64,000 nt of DNA from Sorangium cellulosum. GTDB taxonomy: Bacteria; Myxococcota_A; Polyangia; Polyangiales; Polyangiaceae. The translations under genes and the position numbers were made by a program. Location: the NCBI RefSeq assembly GCF_004135735.1, contig NZ_CP012670.1, positions 930,001 through 994,000 on the forward strand, read 5' to 3'. Positions 1 to 7,740 of the stretch are shown here, one piece after another (the stretch's first letter is position 1; each line of letters starts with the position of its first letter). Under the pieces are notes generated by a model, which had not been told where the DNA came from, ran no database searches, and saw only the letters and a program-made list of their open reading frames with translations.

Positions 1-1
1 G

Positions 2-328
2 GTCGAGACGATCGAGGCGTGGTTGCTCGAGTTGCAGGCGATCGTCAGCCCGCCCCGCGGCCTGGCGCGCGCCGAGGCCCGAGGCCGAGCGCGGCTCAAG
101 GAGATGCTGTATGGCAAGCCGGCAGCGACGAGGTCAGATGTCGAGAACATCGCCCTCCCGCTCATCCGGTCAGCCACCCCGACGCAGCTCGGGCAACTCC
201 GCGAGCGGAGCAAGAGCTTTGCGCTGTTCGCCGATCAGGTCGATAGGAGCAAGCCGATCCTCCTGGGCCCGCGTGACTGCTGGAGCCCGGGGGACTCGGG
301 GGCCGTGCGGCCGCCGCCCGGGTCGTGA
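2..328 (+). CDS. C-terminal end of an unknown protein (5' end outside window)
   Basis: An open frame enters from the left edge and stops at the TGA at 326-328. About 108 codons are visible, with strongly GC-rich third positions as in the clear genes of this window. The peptide is rich in Arg, Ala and Leu and contains a helical-looking stretch, SKSFALFADQVDRSKPILLG. I recognise no family, and the true start lies outside the window. The gene converges on the minus-strand sigma factor that ends at 409. Confidence 0.5.
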   Translation, partial: VETIEAWLLELQAIVSPPRGLARAEARGRARLKEMLYGKPAATRSDVENIALPLIRSATPTQLGQLRERSKSFALFADQVDRSKPILLGPRDCWSPGDSGAVRPPPGS

Positions 329-408
329 GGCCGCGTTGCCTGCGCTCATTGTTCCTGGTCAGGTGCGGGGCGCGCCGGGGCAGGTGCGGGGCGAGGCAGG
401 GGCCTGGG

Positions 409-1104
409 TCAGGTCCGCTCGCTCGGCGGCGGTCGATCGATATCGCTCGCCCTGAGCTCGCCCCGGAGCCGCCGCCGGAGCTGCTCGTCGAGCCGCTGGG
501 CGTACTTCTCGTGCACGCCGAGCTCCGCGGCGACCTTGGCCCACGAGAGATCGCGCCAGTACCGGAGCTCGATGAGGCGCGCCTCCTGCGCGTCGAGGCC
601 GCGGAGCGCCTTCCCGAGCGCCTCGAACGCCTGGGTGCGCGCCACGGCGTCCTCGGGGTGCGCCCGGAGGTGCTCGCCGGTCTCCGCGACGAAGCGCGCG
701 AAGACGACCGCGCGGCACCGGTCCTTGAGCTGGCTCAAGGCGTCGGCGTCGTCATCGCCGAACAGATCGCTCGTGTCGCGCATCGATTCGGCGGCGTCGA
801 GCGCGGCCTCGAGGCCGGCGCGCCGGAGCGACGATTCGCGGGTCAAGAGCCTCATGACCGCGCCGGCCACCCGCTTCCATGCATACACGCCGAAGGGGAC
901 GCCGCGCGTCGCGTCGTAGCCGGGGCAGGCCTCGAGGAGCGCCTGATAGGCTGTCTGCTCGCAGTCCTCGAGGCCCTGGCGCGTCCGCACGCCGTAGACG
1001 CGCGCGGTCGTCCGGGCGACGTGGCGGGCCATGGGCAGCGCCTCCAGCACGCGCTCCTGATCGGGGTGAGGGGGAGACGGAGGACGGCCGCGTGTCACCG
1101 CCAC
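409..1104 (-). CDS. sigma-70-family RNA polymerase sigma factor
   Basis: This 231-residue protein has the two-domain layout of a short sigma-70-family factor. Residues ~15-95 resemble region 2: a helical core with a GLEDCEQTAYQALLEA segment, a YDATRGVPFGVYAWKRV stretch and then MRLL. Residues ~165-215 resemble region 4, with a helix-turn-helix in LSWAKVAAELGVHEKYAQR. It would recruit RNA polymerase core to a specific promoter set. The start is GTG at 1104, overlapping the stop of the upstream acidic gene by about 10 bp, so the two are probably translationally coupled. It is divergent from the kinase/PEGA/PGRS array that begins at 1725; whether it drives that array is inference. Region 3 appears to be missing, as in FliA/SigF-like or ECF factors. 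Confidence 0.8.
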   Translation of the reverse strand: MAVTRGRPPSPPHPDQERVLEALPMARHVARTTARVYGVRTRQGLEDCEQTAYQALLEACPGYDATRGVPFGVYAWKRVAGAVMRLLTRESSLRRAGLEAALDAAESMRDTSDLFGDDDADALSQLKDRCRAVVFARFVAETGEHLRAHPEDAVARTQAFEALGKALRGLDAQEARLIELRYWRDLSWAKVAAELGVHEKYAQRLDEQLRRRLRGELRASDIDRPPPSERT

Positions 1105-1439
1105 CCGCCGAAGGTCCCGTCGCCGGGCTCCGCGGCCCTGTCGTCCGCGGCCCTGTCGTCCGCGGCCGCGCTCTCCGCGGCTGTGTCGTCCGAGCCCTCA
1201 CGGGCGACCACGCCGCTGTCGGACAGGAGGGGAGGTCTGGCCCGCAAGCGATCGTGGAGCGGCGCCGCCGCCGGATGCGTCGTGACGAAGATCGTGAGGA
1301 GCCTGCGGTAGTCGTCGATCTCGTCCGGGGAGAGCGCCCCGAGGTACGGGCCGAGCGCGTCGTCGAGGCAGGCCGAGAGGAGGGGATCCGCGTCGCCCGT
1401 CGTGTCCAGGTCGTCGTGCTCGGGAGCGTCGTGCGTCAT
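1095..1439 (-). CDS. small acidic protein coupled to the sigma factor
   Basis: An acidic protein of about 114 residues, rich in Asp and Ala, with alanine/aspartate runs such as AADDRAADDRAAEPGDG near the C-terminus. I place the start at the ATG at 1439 (MTHDAPEHDD); an in-frame start at 1499 would add 20 residues. Its stop overlaps the sigma-factor start. No family is recognised. It contains no zinc-binding HxxxCxxC motif, so it is not a classic ZAS-type anti-sigma factor. Its position suggests it could modulate the sigma factor, but that is inferred from context only. Confidence 0.55.
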   Translation of the reverse strand: MTHDAPEHDDLDTTGDADPLLSACLDDALGPYLGALSPDEIDDYRRLLTIFVTTHPAAAPLHDRLRARPPLLSDSGVVAREGSDDTAAESAAADDRAADDRAAEPGDGTFGGWR

Positions 1440-1724
1440 GGTGACCTCGCGCAGGGGAGCTCGCGTGCGCTGCGGCGCCCCATCCTCTCTGAAATTCACC
1501 GCCGGCGGGCCGGTTCGGACAGAGAAAGCGACGCGCCAGGATCGTTTGCCACGCCACCCGGAGGCGCGGTGGCGAAGGGCGCGGGCGGGGGGCGTGCGCC
1601 CGATCCCTTCATGGCAGGCAAGTACTTGAATCGAGGTCGCTTTTCAAGGATCGACATCGCCGGTTCACTTTCTGTGTCCGAACCGGTCCCGCGCTCGTGA
1701 TTTCCATCCCAGGAGATCCCGCCG

Positions 1725-2963
1725 GTGGCACGCCGCACGTCCGACAGATCAGCACCTCTCTGCGAGAGGGGGGATGTGCTGGAGGGCACGCCGTACCGGG
1801 CGCTCCGGGGGCTCGGGGTCGGGGGGATGGGGGAGGTCGTCGAGGCGGAGCACCGCGCGCTCGGGAAGCGGGTCGTGGTGAAGCTGGTGCGCCGCGCGCT
1901 GGCGCACGATCCCCGGTTCGCCGACCGGCTTCGGGTCGAGGCGCGGGCGCTCGCGGCGGTCGCGTCGCCGCACGTGGTGGCGGTCCTCGATCTGGGGGAG
2001 ACGCCGGCGGGCCGGCCCTACTTCGTGATGGAGCGGCTCGAAGGGCGCACGTTGCGGGAGGAGCTCGAGCGGCGCGGTCCGCTGCCGGTGGCCGAGGCGA
2101 TCGAGGTGACGCGGCAGGTGCTGGCCGGGCTGTCGGCGGCGCACCGGGTCGGGCTCGTGCATCGGGACGTGAAGCTCGACAACGTGTTCCTGTGCGCGCC
2201 GGGGGCGGCGGCGCCGGGCAGCGCCCGGGTCGCGAAGGTGCTCGACTTCGGCGTTGCCAAGGTGGCGCCGGTGGCGGCGGGGTCGTTTGCCCTGGCCGCG
2301 CCGGCGTATCCGACCGAGGCCGGGTTGCTCGTCGGGACCCCTCGGACCGCCTCGCCGGAGCAGGCGCGATGCCGGCCCGTCGACGCGCGGACCGACGTGT
2401 ACGCTGTCGGGTTGCTGATGTATACGCTCCTCGTGGGGCACGGCCCGTTCGCCCATGTCGAGGACGCGCTGGCGCTGCTGCACGCGCATGTCCACGAAGC
2501 GCCGGCCCCTCCGTCGCGGTACGCGGCGCAGGGGATCCCGCCGGCGCTGGACGGGGCCGTGCTGAAGGCGCTGGCGAAGCGGGCCGAAGACCGCTTCCAG
2601 AGCGCCGAGGCGTTCGCAGAGGAGCTGGGACGGATCGCGGCGGCGCTCGCGGAGGCGGGGGGGAGCGCGGGGGCGGCCGAGGCGGCGCCGGGGTGGGCGA
2701 GCGCGAGGCGGAGGGGGGAGGAGCCGGGCGGGGGGGAGGTCGCGGGTGGAGGGGAGGCCGGGAGCGGGTGGGGGCCGGAGAGCCGGGCGTGGTTCGAGGC
2801 GGTGCCGGGCGGCGAGGGCGGGGCGGGTGCGGGTGCGGGTGCGGCGAGGGCGGAAGCGGCGGTGGAGGTGGATGCGCGCCTGTTCGCGGGGTTGACGGTG
2901 GCGAGCACCATGGTGTTCTCGCTGATCGCGGCGCTCGTGCTGCGCGGGCTGGGGGTGTGGTGA
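1725..2963 (+). CDS. membrane-anchored Ser/Thr protein kinase (STPK 1)
   Basis: A 412-residue Hanks-type kinase. The glycine loop GVGGMGEV is at residues ~31-38, the catalytic lysine in VVVKLV is K53, the catalytic loop HRDVKLDN begins at H146 and the DFG triad is at 174-176. The substrate-side motif SPEQA and the subdomain IX segment DARTDVYAVG are present. A Gly/Ala/Glu-rich low-complexity linker of about 80 residues follows, then a hydrophobic C-terminal segment at residues ~388-408, so the kinase domain should face the cytoplasm from a tail anchor. The start is GTG. The stop overlaps the ATG of the next kinase (TGATG), indicating coupled translation. It opens the plus-strand array. Substrates are unknown; neighbouring membrane proteins are candidates. 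Confidence 0.9.
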   Translation: MARRTSDRSAPLCERGDVLEGTPYRALRGLGVGGMGEVVEAEHRALGKRVVVKLVRRALAHDPRFADRLRVEARALAAVASPHVVAVLDLGETPAGRPYFVMERLEGRTLREELERRGPLPVAEAIEVTRQVLAGLSAAHRVGLVHRDVKLDNVFLCAPGAAAPGSARVAKVLDFGVAKVAPVAAGSFALAAPAYPTEAGLLVGTPRTASPEQARCRPVDARTDVYAVGLLMYTLLVGHGPFAHVEDALALLHAHVHEAPAPPSRYAAQGIPPALDGAVLKALAKRAEDRFQSAEAFAEELGRIAAALAEAGGSAGAAEAAPGWASARRRGEEPGGGEVAGGGEAGSGWGPESRAWFEAVPGGEGGAGAGAGAARAEAAVEVDARLFAGLTVASTMVFSLIAALVLRGLGVW

Positions 2964-5608
2964 TGGCGGGGGGAGCGCTGCAGCCCGGGGACGTGTTCCT
3001 GGACTACCGTATCCGGGCGGTGATCGACGCGGGCGGGATGGGTGAAGTGTACGAGGCGGTGGAGGACTACTCGGACGACGTGGTGGCGATCAAGTGCATG
3101 TCGCCGCGGCACATGAGGAGAGCGGACTTCGCGAGGCGGTTCCGGCAAGAGTGCAAGTTCTATCCGAAGCTGAAGCATCCCAACATCGTGAGGATGAGGA
3201 AAGCCGGGGTGTCGCCGGACGAGGTGGCGTACATCGTGATGGATTACCTCGAGGGGCGCACGCTGAGGAAGCTGCTGAACAAGGCGTACCGGCTGGACTT
3301 CCTGAGCGCGATGCACGTGATGCTGCAGGTGGCGGACGCGATGACGTTCGTGCACTCGAAGGGGATATGGCACCGAGACCTGAAGCCCGAGAACATCATG
3401 GTGGGCTCGAAGGGGGACGCGAAGGGCCACGTGTGGCTGCTGGACTTCGGGATAGCGAAGTTCGCGGACGGAGGGATGAACACGGACGACCTGCCGGACG
3501 TGGGGACGGTGAGGTACATCTCGCCGGAGCAGGTGAGGCTGCTGTACACGAGCGGGAAGAAGGCAGAGCGCGCGAAGCCGGATGGGCGGACGGATATCTA
3601 CGCGTTCGGGGCGATTTTTTATGAGGTGCTGACAGGGAAGCACCTGTTTCTGGACGACAGCGTGCCGGCGAGCGCGGAGGAAACGCTGACAGGGCACCTG
3701 GTGGCGGCGCCGGAGCCGGTGCACGAGATCGTGCCGGATTGCCCCGAGTACGTGTGGCCCGTGGTGGAGCGGTGCATCGCGATCGATCTGGAGGAGCGGT
3801 ATCCGAGGTTCGATGAGGTGGCGCGGGACCTGAGGGCGCTGCTGCGGGATACGGTGCCCGCGGGGCACGTGCTGGCGCGGCGGCTGGCGCAGGAGCGGAT
3901 GAAGGCGGAGCGGCGGGCGGCGTTCGCCGGGGTGGAGATGGGGGACGAGAGCGCGCCGGTGGAGGGGGAGGCGGGCGCGGGCGGCGCGGGCGCGGGCAAG
4001 GGGGCGGTGGGCGAGGAGGAGACGGAGGAGGCGAGGGGGCCGGGCGACGGCGAGAGCGGGAGCGGGAGCGAGGGGGGCGAGATGGCGCGGGTGAGCGAGA
4101 GCGGGAGCGAGCAGGAGAAGAGGGCGCGGCGGGTGGTGCACGGGGAGACGGCGCCGCTGGAGCGGTTCGTGGCGCCGGAGAGCCCGCTGCCGTTCGCGCC
4201 GGCGTCGCGCGGGGCGGCGCGGGTGCCGCGGGGGCGCGGGGTGGGGTACACGGAGCCGCTGCCGTCGACGCTGCCGCCGCTGCCGGTGCGGGCCGGCGGG
4301 AGCGCGGCGCGGCGGGACGCGACGGCGGTGCTGGGGGGGTCGTGGGCGGAGAGGACGGGGCAACGCGGGGGGCCGCCGCCGATGCCGGTGACGGGAGGGC
4401 AGGTCGCGGTGCCGCCGCCGATGCCGGTGACGGGAGGGCAGGTCGCGGTGCCGCCGCCGATGCCGCCAATGCCGGTGAGGGGCGAGCAGTACGCAGCGCC
4501 GCCTGCGATGCCGGTGAGGGGTGAGCCCTACGCAGCGCCGCCGCCGATGCCGGTGAGGGGCGAGCCCTACGCAGCGCCGCCGCCGATGCCGGTGATGGAG
4601 ACCCAGCGAGCCGTGGCGCTGCCGCCGGTGGCGGAGAGGGGGCTGCAGCGAGCGGTGACGCCGCCGCCGCTGCCGGTGATGGGCGGGCAGTACGCGGCGC
4701 CGCCGCCGGCGATGGCGCCGATGCCGGTGACAGGGGGACAGTACGCGGCGCCGCCGGTGATGCCGGTGACGGGGGAGCAGCGAGCAGTGCCGCCGCCGAT
4801 GCCGGTGATGGACATGCAGCGAGCGGCGCTGCGGCCGTTGCCCCAGGCGAGAGCGCAGCACGACGCGGCGACGCCGCCGCTGGCGCAGTTTGCGGCGCAG
4901 TCCGCGACGCCGCCGCTGCCGATGGCGCCGCTTGCAGGGCCGTACGCGGCGGCGCCGCCGATCGCGGAAGCGCCGACGGCGCCGAGCGCGGTCGCGCCGG
5001 CAGGCGGGCCAGCGTCGGGATCGTTGCAGAGAGAGACGCCGAGGACGCCGGCGGCGATGATCGCGCATCCGCGGCGAGCGATGCGGCCGTACCTGCTGGC
5101 GCCGCTGATCGCGCTGGGGCTGACGGCGGCGGGCCTGGGCATTGCGCTGGGGATCCGAGCGATGGGCGACGCGGCGCCGGAGCCGGAAGCGTCCGTGACG
5201 CCGGCCGAGAGCGCAACGGCAGGCGCGGTGTCGGCGTCGGCGGCGGTCGCGCCGGCACCGCCAGAGGAGACGATCTCCGCGGCGCCCGCGCCGGAGGCGA
5301 CCGCGAGCGCCGCGGAAACGAGCGCGGCCGAGGCGGCTGCGGAGGTCGAGGCGGCCGCGGAGGCCGAGGCGTCTTCCACGCAGCAACCGGCGGTGCCGGC
5401 GAGGCCCGCGTCAGCGGCTACGGATGACGCCGAGGAGGTCTACGGAGAGGAGAGCTCCTCGGAGGAGATCTATCCGATGCCGAGGCGGCAGAAGCCGTCG
5501 TTCCTGCGGGTGCTATCGGAGGAGAAGAAGAAGGCGGCGCCGGCGAAGCGAGGGAACGCGAAGCCGACGCGCTCGTGTCCTGCGTTCGGGTGCGAGCCGG
5601 AGTTCTAG
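2963..5608 (+). CDS. large membrane Ser/Thr protein kinase with proline-rich repeats (STPK 2)
   Basis: An 881-residue Hanks-type kinase with all key motifs: glycine loop DAGGMGEV, catalytic lysine K44 in AIKCM, HRDLKPEN beginning at H137, DFG at 161-163 and the activation-segment end SPEQ. After the kinase domain (to ~residue 295) comes a charged Gly/Glu linker. A long Pro/Met/Ala-rich section follows with repeats of PPPMPV-type units (4372-4815). A transmembrane helix lies at residues ~709-731, with an Ala/Glu-rich segment after it. The C-terminus carries two cysteines in CPAFGCEPEF. The start ATG overlaps the TGA of STPK 1. The middle repeats look like an intrinsically disordered scaffold between a cytoplasmic kinase and a possible extracytoplasmic tail; the topology is inferred. 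Confidence 0.9.
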   Translation: MAGGALQPGDVFLDYRIRAVIDAGGMGEVYEAVEDYSDDVVAIKCMSPRHMRRADFARRFRQECKFYPKLKHPNIVRMRKAGVSPDEVAYIVMDYLEGRTLRKLLNKAYRLDFLSAMHVMLQVADAMTFVHSKGIWHRDLKPENIMVGSKGDAKGHVWLLDFGIAKFADGGMNTDDLPDVGTVRYISPEQVRLLYTSGKKAERAKPDGRTDIYAFGAIFYEVLTGKHLFLDDSVPASAEETLTGHLVAAPEPVHEIVPDCPEYVWPVVERCIAIDLEERYPRFDEVARDLRALLRDTVPAGHVLARRLAQERMKAERRAAFAGVEMGDESAPVEGEAGAGGAGAGKGAVGEEETEEARGPGDGESGSGSEGGEMARVSESGSEQEKRARRVVHGETAPLERFVAPESPLPFAPASRGAARVPRGRGVGYTEPLPSTLPPLPVRAGGSAARRDATAVLGGSWAERTGQRGGPPPMPVTGGQVAVPPPMPVTGGQVAVPPPMPPMPVRGEQYAAPPAMPVRGEPYAAPPPMPVRGEPYAAPPPMPVMETQRAVALPPVAERGLQRAVTPPPLPVMGGQYAAPPPAMAPMPVTGGQYAAPPVMPVTGEQRAVPPPMPVMDMQRAALRPLPQARAQHDAATPPLAQFAAQSATPPLPMAPLAGPYAAAPPIAEAPTAPSAVAPAGGPASGSLQRETPRTPAAMIAHPRRAMRPYLLAPLIALGLTAAGLGIALGIRAMGDAAPEPEASVTPAESATAGAVSASAAVAPAPPEETISAAPAPEATASAAETSAAEAAAEVEAAAEAEASSTQQPAVPARPASAATDDAEEVYGEESSSEEIYPMPRRQKPSFLRVLSEEKKKAAPAKRGNAKPTRSCPAFGCEPEF
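4372..4815 (+). repeat. in-gene degenerate repeats encoding PPPMPV(T/R/M) units
   Basis: Within STPK 2 the DNA repeats the core ccgccgatgccggtga about ten times with spacers of variable length, such as gggcgagcagtacgcagcg. The units encode PPPMPV followed by TGGQVAV, RGEPYAA or similar. Period length varies but always keeps the reading frame, as expected for a protein-level repeat that expands and contracts by slippage or recombination. Confidence 0.8.
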
Positions 5609-5632
5609 TCGCTGAGGAGCAAGGCAACGACC

Positions 5633-6613
5633 ATGGGCAGCAACAAGGACAGCGACGACATCCGACAGTACCTGCCGGATCTGGACAGCATCCGGCGGGA
5701 GGCGGATCCGCACGTGGCGGAGCGGAAGCTGCGGCAGGCGCTCAACAACCCGGAGCTGGATCGGGCGCTGACCGAGATGCAGCAGCAGACGACGACGACG
5801 GGGCAGCCGGTGTTCAAGTCCCAGGTGGTGCGCGCGATGACGCAGCAGCCGGGCGCGATGACGCCGCAGCACGGCGCGGTGGCGCAGCATGGCGCGGTGC
5901 CGCAGCACGGCGCGATGGTGCCGCCGCATGGTGCAGTGCCGCAGCACCGCGCGGTGGCGGCGCAGCACGGCGCGATGGTGCCACAGCACGGCGCGGCACC
6001 GCAGCACGGCGCGGCACCGCAGCACAGCGCGACGGCGCCGCTCGGTGCAGGGATTCCGCAACGCACGGCGGCGCAGCAGGGCGCGATAGCGCCCAGCCAG
6101 TGGGCGGACCGGGGGCTGCCGCCGATCGACAGGTCGTTGCTACCCTCGTCGCTGCTGCCGCACACGGCGCCGCCGGTCGCGGCACCGAAGCCGCCGGCCG
6201 AGGCGAACATGGTCACGAGCGGCCGGCGGGGGATGCCACGGTGGCTGCTCGCCCTGCTCGCGGTGCTCGCGCTGAGCATGCCGTTCGTGACGTGGATGAT
6301 CGCGCGGCGAGGGGCGCCGGGGGACGAACAGAAGCCAGCGCCGCGGTCGAGCGGGGCGCCGGCGCGGAGCGTGATGGCGCCAGCGCCGCCGGTCGCCTCG
6401 GAGCTGCCGACGCCGGCCCCGGCGGAAACGGTCGACGGCGAGCCGTCGGGAGCGCCGGAGCCGGTCGAGCCGAGCCTCGACGACGTCGCGGGCGAGACCG
6501 ACCCGCCCGCACCTGCGCCGCAAGCGCCGGCGCGGCCGGCGCCGCGCCCCCCGCAGGCGCCGGCCACGCCGGTGCCGGCCGAGCCGCCGCAGAACGAAGA
6601 CTGGATGGAGTGA
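5633..6613 (+). CDS. membrane protein with PQHGA repeats, unknown function
   Basis: A 326-residue protein of no recognised family. Residues 1-60 are charged and helical (DSDDIRQYLPDLDSIRREAD). Residues ~65-140 form a low-complexity tract of repeated PQHGA/AQHGA units. A transmembrane helix, WLLALLAVLALSMPFVTWMI, lies at ~204-223. The C-terminal ~100 residues are Pro/Ala/Glu-rich, consistent with a periplasmic spacer, and end NEDWME. It starts 24 bp after STPK 2 and ends 14 bp before the first TPR/PEGA gene, so it sits in the same probable operon. The histidine-rich repeat could bind metal ions or act as a flexible spacer; both are speculative. Confidence 0.75.
   Translation: MGSNKDSDDIRQYLPDLDSIRREADPHVAERKLRQALNNPELDRALTEMQQQTTTTGQPVFKSQVVRAMTQQPGAMTPQHGAVAQHGAVPQHGAMVPPHGAVPQHRAVAAQHGAMVPQHGAAPQHGAAPQHSATAPLGAGIPQRTAAQQGAIAPSQWADRGLPPIDRSLLPSSLLPHTAPPVAAPKPPAEANMVTSGRRGMPRWLLALLAVLALSMPFVTWMIARRGAPGDEQKPAPRSSGAPARSVMAPAPPVASELPTPAPAETVDGEPSGAPEPVEPSLDDVAGETDPPAPAPQAPARPAPRPPQAPATPVPAEPPQNEDWME
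5868..6033 (+). repeat. short tandem repeats encoding (P/A)QHGA units
   Basis: Imperfect 12-27-bp units built on cagcacggcgcg are repeated about ten times and encode QHGA blocks separated by AMV, AVP or AAP. The array is confined to the coding region and stays in frame. Confidence 0.75.
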
Positions 6614-6627
6614 AACCGCGTGGAGTC

Positions 6628-7740
6628 ATGATGATGAACTGCCGATCGCTTGCTCTGTTGCTCTCAGCCGCGACCCTGATCGCGGCGCCCGGCGTCGCTG
6701 CCGCGCAGCCTGCGGCACCGCAGGAGACGTCTGCCAGCGGCGATGCCGCGAAGCGCGCCGATGCGCTCGTCGACAAGGCCAAACGCCTCTACCTGGGCGG
6801 GAAGTACGAAGAAGCGGAAGCGACGCTCATGTCGGCGTGGGAGCTGAACCCGACGTTCGACGTCGCGTACAACCTCGGGAACACGAAATACCAGCTGAAG
6901 AAGCACCGGGAAGCCGCGCAGTACCTGTCGTTCGCGCTGAGGAACTGGCCGTTGCTGAAGAGCGTGGCGAAGCTGAAGCCGACGGCGGAGCAGCGGCTCG
7001 CGGAGTCGCGTGCGCAGGTGGGAGCGGTGACCGTGGCGGTCAGCGCGGTGGGGGCAGAGGTGCTGGTCGACGGTCAGGTCGTGGGTCGAGCGCCGCTGGA
7101 GGGAGAGCTGTTTGTCGAGCCGGGCGAGCACCAGGTGGAGGCGAGGCTGCAAGGGTACGCGCCGGCGAGCCAGACGGTGCGGGTAGCGAAAGGCGGGACG
7201 GCAGAGGTGTCGCTGACGATGGCGCCGGTGCAACGCGAGGCGCAGGAGGTGGCGTCGGGCGCGAACGCGGAGGCGGGGGACGGCGCGCTGGGGGCGCGGG
7301 CCGGCGCGCCTGTAGCGGAGCAGCCGCCGACGGGGCCGGGGGAGCCGGCAGCGCTGCCAGCGGAGAGGAGCTGGGTGCCGGTGATCGCGCTGGGCGCTGC
7401 GAGCGTGGTGGGGCTCGGCGTGGGGATCGGGACGACGGTTGCGTCGAATAACGCGAGCGATGACGCGCACCAGCAGAGCGCCGCGATTATTCACGGCCGT
7501 GGTCAGTGCGTGAAGCCGGAGCCATCGTGGATTGGACGATGCGAGCAGGTCCGGAGCGATGCATCGCGTGCCGACACCCTGGGGAACGTCGCACGGGTGG
7601 CGTATATCGCGTCGGGCGTCTTCGCGGTCGCTGCGGCAACCTACGTGCTCTGGCCGAAGCCGGAGGCTTCCGACCATGCCATTGCGCTGCCGGTGGTGCA
7701 CGCGGACGGCGCGGGCTTCGCAGTGATGGGGACTTGGTGA
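6628..7740 (+). CDS. TPR/PEGA-domain membrane protein, copy 1
   Basis: A 370-residue exported protein. A signal peptide ends near GVAAAQPA, followed by a TPR-like helical pair (KRLYLGGKYEEAEATLMSAW, then SPTFDVAYNLGNTKYQ-type residues here with N for S) at ~30-95. A PEGA-like beta domain (VLVDGQVVGRAPLEGELFVE) lies at ~115-175, then a Gly/Ala linker, a transmembrane helix from WVPVIALGAA and a second hydrophobic segment near the C-terminus. Two conserved cysteines sit between the two hydrophobic segments. The start is one of three consecutive ATGs at 6628-6636 with GGAG at 6622-6625. The stop overlaps the ATG of the following lipoprotein. It is the only one of the three copies with a full-length N-terminal TPR. 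PEGA domains commonly bind surface or envelope components; the role here is unknown. Confidence 0.85.
   Translation: MMMNCRSLALLLSAATLIAAPGVAAAQPAAPQETSASGDAAKRADALVDKAKRLYLGGKYEEAEATLMSAWELNPTFDVAYNLGNTKYQLKKHREAAQYLSFALRNWPLLKSVAKLKPTAEQRLAESRAQVGAVTVAVSAVGAEVLVDGQVVGRAPLEGELFVEPGEHQVEARLQGYAPASQTVRVAKGGTAEVSLTMAPVQREAQEVASGANAEAGDGALGARAGAPVAEQPPTGPGEPAALPAERSWVPVIALGAASVVGLGVGIGTTVASNNASDDAHQQSAAIIHGRGQCVKPEPSWIGRCEQVRSDASRADTLGNVARVAYIASGVFAVAAATYVLWPKPEASDHAIALPVVHADGAGFAVMGTW

Noticed and set aside
2018..5386. A long minus-strand open frame opposite the two kinases
   Set aside because: It is Arg/His-rich, mirrors the codon pattern of the plus-strand kinases and has no family motif; a shadow of GC-rich coding DNA.
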